From Pseudomonadota bacterium (GTDB lineage: Bacteria > Myxococcota_A > Polyangia > Polyangiales > Polyangiaceae): a stretch of 14,525 nt of DNA. A program made the translations under genes and the position numbers. Below the pieces are notes generated by a model that ran no database searches, was not told the DNA's origin, and was given only the letters and a program-made list of their open reading frames with translations. Each line of letters opens with the position of its first letter. Position 1 is the first letter of the stretch. The DNA lies in the NCBI GenBank assembly GCA_023432025.1, contig JAEYVE010000087.1, positions 1 through 14,525 of the forward strand, given 5' to 3'. Shown here one piece after another: positions 9,875 to 14,525 of this stretch.

Positions 9875-10639
9875 ATGGTCACCGACCCCGCACCTCTGTC
9901 GGGCTCCGCCCTTCCGCGCCGGGGCGACCCGCCGCTGCTCGGTCGCTCGCTCGGTGCCATCCTTTCCACCCCCTCGTTCCCTTCTCTGTACGCGTGGGCA
10001 ATCACGGTTGCGGCGCCGGCGCTGCGCGCCGGCACCGCGTGGAGCGCTCGGGCTGCGGCCTTGCTCGCTCTGGGGTGCTTGGTCGCTGCGTTGGCGCTCT
10101 TGCGCGTGCAGCCACGTGCGGCGCGCTGGATCGGCATCTATGCATTCATCGCGTGCTGTGTTGCGTGTTGGGTGTTTCTCGGCGTCGAGCGCTTGTCGTT
10201 TGCGCGAGATCCGGCGCTTGGCCTGATTGGCGCGCTGGGTTGGGGCGGTTTTGCGTTCGGGTGGGGAGCGGTGCGGAACCTGGGAACGGTCCCCGAGGAG
10301 CACCCCGCGGCCTTGCGTGGGCAGCCGCTGCCGGCTCGAGCGCACCTCTCGTCGCTTTCGTTCGTCGCTTCGGGCATAGGCGCGCTGGGCGCGGGCGCCT
10401 GCTTGTTCTTGGCTTGGCGTATCGAGCGCCCCACCCACGCGCTCTTCGGGCACGTGGTCGCGCTGGCGGCCGCTGCGGGCCTTTTGGAGCAGGCAGGGCG
10501 CATCGCGGTGCGTCGTCCGGCGGAGATACAGCCCGCTCGGGCGGGTCTGCGTTTCGACAAGGCAGGCTTCTCGCTCGCCCTGCTCGGCTTCATGCTCGCC
10601 CTGGGCGTCGTGACGTGGCTGCTTTTCGGGGCGGGTTGA
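9875..10639 (+). CDS. Multi-pass integral membrane protein, unknown function
   Basis: 254 residues with a soluble N-terminus of about 35 residues and some six or seven hydrophobic helices: perhaps 36-50, then 57-77, 84-104 (with CCVAC at 94-98), 115-135, 160-182, 188-208 and 230-252. Between helices there are Arg-rich turns (RVQPRAAR, RRPAEIQPAR), which by the positive-inside rule would face the cytoplasm. No catalytic or transporter motif is recognisable. It is the second gene of the operon, 12 bases after the first and 34 bases before the third, next to another small membrane protein. A structural or chaperone-like membrane role is possible but is inference. Confidence 0.78.
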   Translation: MVTDPAPLSGSALPRRGDPPLLGRSLGAILSTPSFPSLYAWAITVAAPALRAGTAWSARAAALLALGCLVAALALLRVQPRAARWIGIYAFIACCVACWVFLGVERLSFARDPALGLIGALGWGGFAFGWGAVRNLGTVPEEHPAALRGQPLPARAHLSSLSFVASGIGALGAGACLFLAWRIERPTHALFGHVVALAAAAGLLEQAGRIAVRRPAEIQPARAGLRFDKAGFSLALLGFMLALGVVTWLLFGAG

Positions 10640-10673
10640 GGTTCGCATCCTCCGGGCGCTACCCTCCGTGCGA

Positions 10674-10856
10674 ATGACGCGTCTGCTCGACGCCCTCAGT
10701 CTCACTTTGCTGGCGGGTGCTGCCGCGTCGTTCGTGTATGGCCTCCACGCGCTCGGCGCTCGCCGCGATCTCGAGGCGCTCTACGCCCTCGTCGTCGGGG
10801 GGCTCGCGCTCAAGGCCTCCGTCGATCTCTTGCGACCGCACGCGGGAGCCAGATGA
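10674..10856 (+). CDS. Small two-helix membrane protein
   Basis: 60 residues from ATG 10674; an in-frame GTG two codons upstream is an alternative start. There are two hydrophobic helices, about 7-28 (ALSLTLLAGAAASFVYGLHAL) and 33-52 (LEALYALVVGGLALKASVDL), separated by GARRD, then a short basic tail. Its stop codon overlaps the ATG of the next gene in ATGA, so translation is probably coupled to the foldase lipoprotein downstream. No strong ribosome site is visible. Function unknown. Confidence 0.65.
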   Translation: MTRLLDALSLTLLAGAAASFVYGLHALGARRDLEALYALVVGGLALKASVDLLRPHAGAR

Positions 10857-11788
10857 AGGCTTCATCCTTGGCGCGTCTCGTCTTCGTCGCTTTGTTTTCG
10901 TCGTTCGCCTGCGCTCGGGAAGCGAGCGAAAACGAGCGGCCCACGAGCGCTCGCCTCGCGGCGGACGTGGTCGCGCGTGTGGACAGGGAAGACGTCACCG
11001 CCGCCCAAGCGAGTCGTGTACTCGCCGAGCAAGGCGGCTCATCGCGAGGCGTCGTCGACGGACTCGTCCGCGACGCGCTCTTGGCGCGCGCGGCTCGCGA
11101 GAGGGAAGACGTGGCGCGTGTCGGCGAGCGGGCCGTGCTCGGCCGCGCGCTGCGTGAGGCGCTGCTCGCAGAAGCGCGCGCCAGCGGACCCATCACGGAC
11201 GAAGAGCTCGCTCGTGTCGCCGAAGAACGCTGGCTCGAGGTGGATCGACCGCGCGCTGTCCGCGTCGTCCACGCGGTGGCCCTCGGCAAAACTCCCGAGG
11301 CGCGCGTCCGTGCAGCTGAGGTCGCGAAAGAAATCGAACGCTCCGTCGTCGGCCACACCGAGGCGCGCGCGTTTGCGGAGGCCGCGCACGCCGTGGCCCA
11401 AAAGCACGCGGACGTGCAGGTGCGCATCGAGCCGCTGCCGCCGGTGGCGGAGGACGGCCGGGTCGTCCCCGTCGACGAGCTGGACCGCGGCGGGGCCGAG
11501 CGCTTCGAGTCAGCCTTCGCAAAGGGCGCAGCAAAGCTCGAGCGCGCAGGCGACATCTCGGGCGTCGTAGAAACCTCCTACGGCTTCCACGTCATCTTGG
11601 CGCTGGAGATCGTCCCCGAGCTGCGCCTCGACGCGGACCTCCGCCGAGAGGTGCTGGAACCCCGCGCGCTTGCTCTGCGCGCGGAGCCAGGGCACGTCGA
11701 GCTCGTGGCCCAGCTGCAGCAGTCCACGCCGGTCGAGATCGTACGGAATTTCGATCAGCTGACCTTGCAGGCGTGGACACCTCGATGA
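10853..11788 (+). CDS. Parvulin-type peptidyl-prolyl cis-trans isomerase lipoprotein (SurA/PrsA-like)
   Basis: 311 residues. The signal peptide (LARLVFVALFSSFAC) ends at Cys20, giving a probable lipoprotein. Residues 35-125 are helical and Arg/Glu/Ala-rich, like the chaperone region of SurA/PrsA proteins. A divergent PPIC (rotamase) domain spans about 133-252: RVVHAVALGKTPEARVRAAEVA corresponds to the usual xRHIL start and helix, and GDISGVVETSYGFHVILALE (233-252) is the characteristic end. The expected role is folding of exported proteins in the periplasm. The first domain motif has VH in place of the typical RH, so catalytic activity may be weak. It overlaps both neighbours by four bases (ATGA), a sign of coupled translation. 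Confidence 0.85.
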   Translation: MKASSLARLVFVALFSSFACAREASENERPTSARLAADVVARVDREDVTAAQASRVLAEQGGSSRGVVDGLVRDALLARAAREREDVARVGERAVLGRALREALLAEARASGPITDEELARVAEERWLEVDRPRAVRVVHAVALGKTPEARVRAAEVAKEIERSVVGHTEARAFAEAAHAVAQKHADVQVRIEPLPPVAEDGRVVPVDELDRGGAERFESAFAKGAAKLERAGDISGVVETSYGFHVILALEIVPELRLDADLRREVLEPRALALRAEPGHVELVAQLQQSTPVEIVRNFDQLTLQAWTPR

Positions 11789-12426
11789 GCCGACGACGCC
11801 GCGTCGTCCCAGCACGTGACCAAGAGCCCAGCGCGTTCAGCGCCATCTTGGAGCGCCTGTGCCGGACCACTGCGGCTCACGGCGTGGCGTTCGTGGACGT
11901 CGAAGGAGAAACCGTCGACTACGCGGGGGAAGTCGACCCGTTCTCGATCAAGGTGGCAGCCGCGGAGTGGCGCCTCATCTTGCAGTACCTGGGTGAGTCC
12001 AAGGTCTCGGCGTGGGTCCAAACTCACGAGCTCGTCGTGCGCGCTCGCGGCAAGTCGTACGTGCTGGTGGCCCTCGGGGACGGCTACGCCCTGGTCATGG
12101 AGCTGCCGCGCCGCTGCTTTTCGGTCTCGCAGCGCGCCGTCGTCGAAGCCGTGGATGCGCTTTCCGCGGAAGCGGGCCTCGATTTGCCGGCCTGGTCCAG
12201 AACGCTGGACCGCTTTCGTTCCGTGCGCGTCCGCACCAACGCCCAGGCTCGGCCGGACGCGGTGCTGCTCGACGAAAGCTGGAGGGACCTTTCCGTTCTC
12301 GGTCGCTATACGGAACCAGCATTCCGCTCTGGCGAGCGCGGCTACCGGGTCCGGCTGTCGGATGGAAACGAGCTCAGCCTGATTCGTGAGCCCCTCGGCC
12401 ATTGGTACGTGGACGACGGGCGCTGA
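11785..12426 (+). CDS. Roadblock/LC7-like protein, unknown function
   Basis: 213 residues from the ATG overlapping the previous stop (ATGA); an in-frame GTG at 11773 is a weaker alternative. No signal peptide or membrane helix, so cytoplasmic. Residues 15-110 have the order of a Roadblock/LC7 domain: a first helix (AFSAILERLCRTTAAHG), strand and turn (VAFVDVEGETVDYAG), a helix, then strands ELVVRARGKSYVLVALGD and GYALVMELP. The C-terminal 100 residues are another alpha/beta region ending LIREPLGHWYVDDGR. Roadblock proteins such as MglB regulate small GTPases, and myxobacteria have many. No GTPase gene is seen here. The Roadblock assignment is from strand/helix pattern, not a sharp motif. Confidence 0.7.
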   Translation: MSRRRRVVPARDQEPSAFSAILERLCRTTAAHGVAFVDVEGETVDYAGEVDPFSIKVAAAEWRLILQYLGESKVSAWVQTHELVVRARGKSYVLVALGDGYALVMELPRRCFSVSQRAVVEAVDALSAEAGLDLPAWSRTLDRFRSVRVRTNAQARPDAVLLDESWRDLSVLGRYTEPAFRSGERGYRVRLSDGNELSLIREPLGHWYVDDGR

Positions 12427-12460
12427 GTGCTAGGGAGGGGCTGGAGCAGACCCTCCCCCG

Positions 12461-12480
12461 AAGAACCTGGGCGGTTTTTT
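12461..12480 (+). terminator. Probable intrinsic terminator of the 9671-12426 operon
   Basis: About 35 bases after the last stop codon, AAGAACC (12461-12467) pairs with GGTTTTT (12473-12479) around a TGGGC loop and runs into a T6 tract. A second, larger stem, GGGAGGG (12433-12439) with CCCTCCC (12451-12457), lies just upstream. Together they make a plausible stop signal for the operon. Confidence 0.55.
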
Positions 12481-12943
12481 GGGGCCCCCACCACCTCTGG
12501 CACCTCGACGGGGTCGTCGCTTGGCGCCCGCGAGGCCCCGACTCGGAGGCGTCCTGCGGCCGATCGGGGCATCCGAGACGGCCGAAGGGGGGGGCGAGCT
12601 GGGGTCCCTTCCGGTGCTCATGTGGGGAGCGCTCGCACAGTTCAGCCAAAAATCCCTAGCTTTGGAAAAACGTCATCCGGCCGATCAAAAATCTCTTGCC
12701 TAGTCCGAGGACCCAAGCCATATACGCGGCCCCTTCGCGACGGGGCCTCACCGCCCCGGCGCCCCGTCTCTAGGTCCCCCATGCGCGGCTTGCTGCGCCT
12801 GCCCCTAGAGCTCGCGCTTCGAGAAGCTTCGGCGACAGGCTGTTGCTTCTCTGGATGCTCCCGGGAATCTCCCGAACGAGCTGTCCGGCGCACCTCGGGA
12901 ACCAGCGTTCAGCTGTCCCTTCGGCCCCGCGAAGATCTCGTCT

Positions 12944-12952
12944 TTATCCACA
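12944..12952 (+). promoter_or_regulatory. DnaA box (exact consensus)
   Basis: TTATCCACA, identical to the strongest E. coli oriC boxes. A weaker two-mismatch copy, TTATCTACT, is at 13031-13039. No cluster of boxes or AT-rich unwinding element accompanies it, so this is not an origin by itself. Confidence 0.45.
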
Positions 12953-13039
12953 GGTCGTCCCAGTGGCGACGCTGCATTGCCTGGCCTCTGCGAAATGCAG
13001 AGCCTGGCAGGTTTGCTCCTTTTAGCTAAGTTATCTACT

Positions 13040-13159
13040 GGCTCTCCCTGAGCCAACGGCGCTTCGGTGTCGTTGCTGCGTCCCAGCCTTCGGGCGAACG
13101 TAGCAGAGTCGCAGCTTCGCCATCTCGAGGTTGTCGCCAGTCAAAAAAACTTTTTGACT
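13040..13159 (+). ncRNA. Candidate structured RNA: back-to-back hairpins
   Basis: Consecutive stems follow each other with no spacer: GGCTC/GAGCC (13040-13054), an 8-bp stem with a TTCG loop (13055-13074, two G-U pairs), GCTGCG/CGTAGC enclosing GCC-TTCG-GGC (13075-13104). Then come a wobble-rich 8-bp stem (13111-13118 with 13127-13134) and a perfect 9-bp A/T stem (13139-13147 with 13151-13159). TTCG loops closed by C-G are typical of stable RNA. Direction is assumed plus, because G-U pairs and the TTCG loops only work when the plus strand is the RNA. Identity and ends are unknown. Confidence 0.35.
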
Positions 13160-13347
13160 TCGGTGCTTTTAGGTGGTTGCTTTCGAAGGCCGGGTTCACT
13201 AAACCCGCCGCCCCTTCAAGAGGGAGTCCTGCTCGCACCCAAGAGGTTGCTGGGCGGCTCTCTTGGGAGGGCTCGAAGTCAGAGTGCTGCGAGGTTCTCT
13301 TCTCGAGTTGCTGTCTCCCTCCTGAATGCAGGTTGCGAGACACGGTC

Positions 13348-13399
13348 GAAAAGAAAACGAAAAAAAGAGTTTGACAGGCCGGACGATAGCAGCTAGCTT
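13348..13399 (+). promoter_or_regulatory. rRNA operon promoter with A-rich UP element
   Basis: A perfect -35, TTGACA (13371-13376), is followed after 17 bases by a -10-like TAGCTT (13394-13399). An A-rich block (13348-13367) directly upstream suits an UP element, and the GC-rich stretch after the -10 suits the discriminator of growth-rate-controlled rRNA promoters. Transcription would start near 13406, about 240 bases before 16S. Confidence 0.75.
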
Positions 13400-13416
13400 C
13401 ACCGGCCCCTGAGAGA

Positions 13417-13465
13417 GCGAGCCGCCGCAAACGGCGGGTCGCAAGCTCCTCGGTCCTTGAAAACT
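13417..13465 (+). promoter_or_regulatory. rRNA leader antitermination signals (boxB-like hairpin and boxA)
   Basis: A stem-loop at 13417-13442 (GCGA and CCGCCG pairing with CGGCGG and TCGC around CAAA) is followed by GGTCCTTGAAAACT at 13452-13465, which resembles the boxA of rRNA leaders (E. coli TGCTCTTTAACAA, B. subtilis-type TTCTTTGAAAACT). The order hairpin then boxA, in a leader between an rRNA promoter and 16S, fits Nus-dependent antitermination. Confidence 0.6.
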
Positions 13466-13476
13466 GAGTCCTATGA

Positions 13477-13551
13477 ACGCGAGAAATCGCGTGGGTTTTC
13501 GCCTCACCCAACACCCTTGTCAACGGCGAGCTTCGGCTCGACCGGGGTGAG
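13477..13551 (+). other. rRNA leader stem-loops (GAAA and TTCG loops)
   Basis: ACGCGA-GAAA-TCGCGT at 13477-13492 is a 6-bp stem with a GNRA tetraloop. CTCACCC (13503-13509) pairs with GGGTGAG (13545-13551) and encloses CGAGC-TTCG-GCTCG (13527-13540). These are typical of a highly structured pre-rRNA leader. Confidence 0.6.
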
Positions 13552-13577
13552 AGCGAAACATGATGAGCAATTCGGCG

Positions 13578-13630
13578 GTGTCAGCCGACCCCGGCGCCCT
13601 GCAAAACAGGGAGCCGGGGGCAAATGACAC
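13578..13630 (+). other. Long leader stem just before 16S rRNA
   Basis: CCCCGGC (13589-13595) and CCCTG (13597-13601) pair with CAGGG (13607-13611) and GCCGGGG (13613-13619) around CAAAA, with one G/A mismatch. GTGTCA (13578-13583) and TGACAC (13625-13630) extend the stem. It ends 14 bases before the mature 16S 5' end and may be a processing signal. Confidence 0.6.
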
Positions 13631-13644
13631 TAGCCTGAGGATTT

Positions 13645-14525
<881 letters not shown>

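Larger units (their letters stand above)
12481..13347. other. Gene-free, hairpin-rich region upstream of the rRNA promoter
   Basis: No frame here codes a believable protein: translations are Arg/Ser/Pro-rich and change character with frame. From about 12728 on it is dense with perfect or near-perfect stems: 12728-12747, 12821-12851, 12862-12874, 12986-13002, 13040-13054, 13055-13074, 13075-13104, 13139-13159, 13191-13207 and 13238-13267. It also holds an exact DnaA box (12944-12952) and a promoter-like pair at 13154-13182. I do not recognise RNase P RNA, tmRNA, SRP RNA, a tRNA or rRNA fragments in it. It may be a non-coding RNA gene, an extended rRNA control region, or both. Confidence 0.55.

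Noticed and set aside
9545..10705. Minus-strand open frame of 386 codons
   Set aside because: It covers the antisense of two membrane proteins and reads as Arg/Gln/Glu-rich sequence without domain features.
12587..12628. G-rich runs (G8 at 12587-12594, then two G4 runs) as a G-quadruplex
   Set aside because: The last loop is long and the region is generally G-rich; the evidence is too weak to call.
12662..12726. Promoter-like hexamers (TTGGAA, TTGCCT, TATACG) for a non-coding RNA
   Set aside because: The spacings are 19 bases or otherwise off, and the hexamers match poorly. I could not separate them from chance.
12427..13029. Plus-strand open frame of 200 codons after the Roadblock-like gene
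   Set aside because: Ser/Arg/Pro-rich with no domain. It runs through a terminator-like hairpin and into the structured region, and there is no convincing ribosome site.
12944..13039. Chromosomal origin of replication
   Set aside because: Only one exact DnaA box and one weak copy, no unwinding element, and no dnaA, dnaN or parAB nearby.
13186..13212. Possible tRNA T-arm (CGGGTTCACTAAACCCG)
   Set aside because: The stem is 6 bp with a five-base loop, not the 5-bp stem and seven-base loop of a tRNA, and no acceptor or anticodon arms fit around it.

Overview
The window is GC-rich bacterial chromosome that ends inside the 5' part of a 16S rRNA gene. The 16S sequence and several traits of the proteins (relaxed lipoprotein signals, a Roadblock-like protein, an M66-like lipoprotein metalloprotease) fit a myxobacterium or relative (Myxococcota, perhaps Polyangiales). 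That assignment is from memory of 16S patterns, not from an alignment. In sequence this GC-rich, long open frames on the non-coding strand are common. Several of them here were recognised as antisense shadows and left out.

Layout. (1) Positions 1-1395, minus strand: the first 32 codons of an unrecognised gene, preceded in transcription order by a very clear aspartate/aromatic aminotransferase (AspC type, 396 aa). (2) 1396-1830: a divergent intergenic region with inverted and direct repeats. (3) 1831-3519, plus: a secreted lipoprotein-like zinc metalloprotease. (4) 3599-7863, plus: a likely operon of a two-domain uncharacterised radical SAM protein (TIGR03960 + TIGR03936/DUF2344), a quinone-oxidoreductase/VAT1-like MDR enzyme and a small membrane-anchored coiled-coil protein. 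(5) 8230-8757, plus: a lipoprotein with a C-terminal MliC-type (C-type lysozyme inhibitor) domain, facing a minus-strand short-chain dehydrogenase (8789-9535). (6) 9671-12426, plus: a tight five-gene operon of three membrane proteins, a parvulin-type peptidyl-prolyl isomerase lipoprotein and a Roadblock/LC7-like protein. Both of the last two junctions are 4-base ATGA overlaps. (7) 12427-13644: 1.2 kb without a credible gene, holding a terminator, many hairpins, one perfect DnaA box, and then the rRNA promoter and leader. (8) 13645-14525: 16S rRNA, cut by the window end.

Most of the content is chromosomal housekeeping and cell-envelope genes. I see no defence system, mobile element, CRISPR array or biosynthetic cluster. 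The parts that are least explained are the hairpin-packed segment upstream of the rRNA promoter (about 12.8-13.2 kb), which could be a structured non-coding RNA, the uncharacterised radical SAM fusion, and the membrane/foldase/Roadblock operon.
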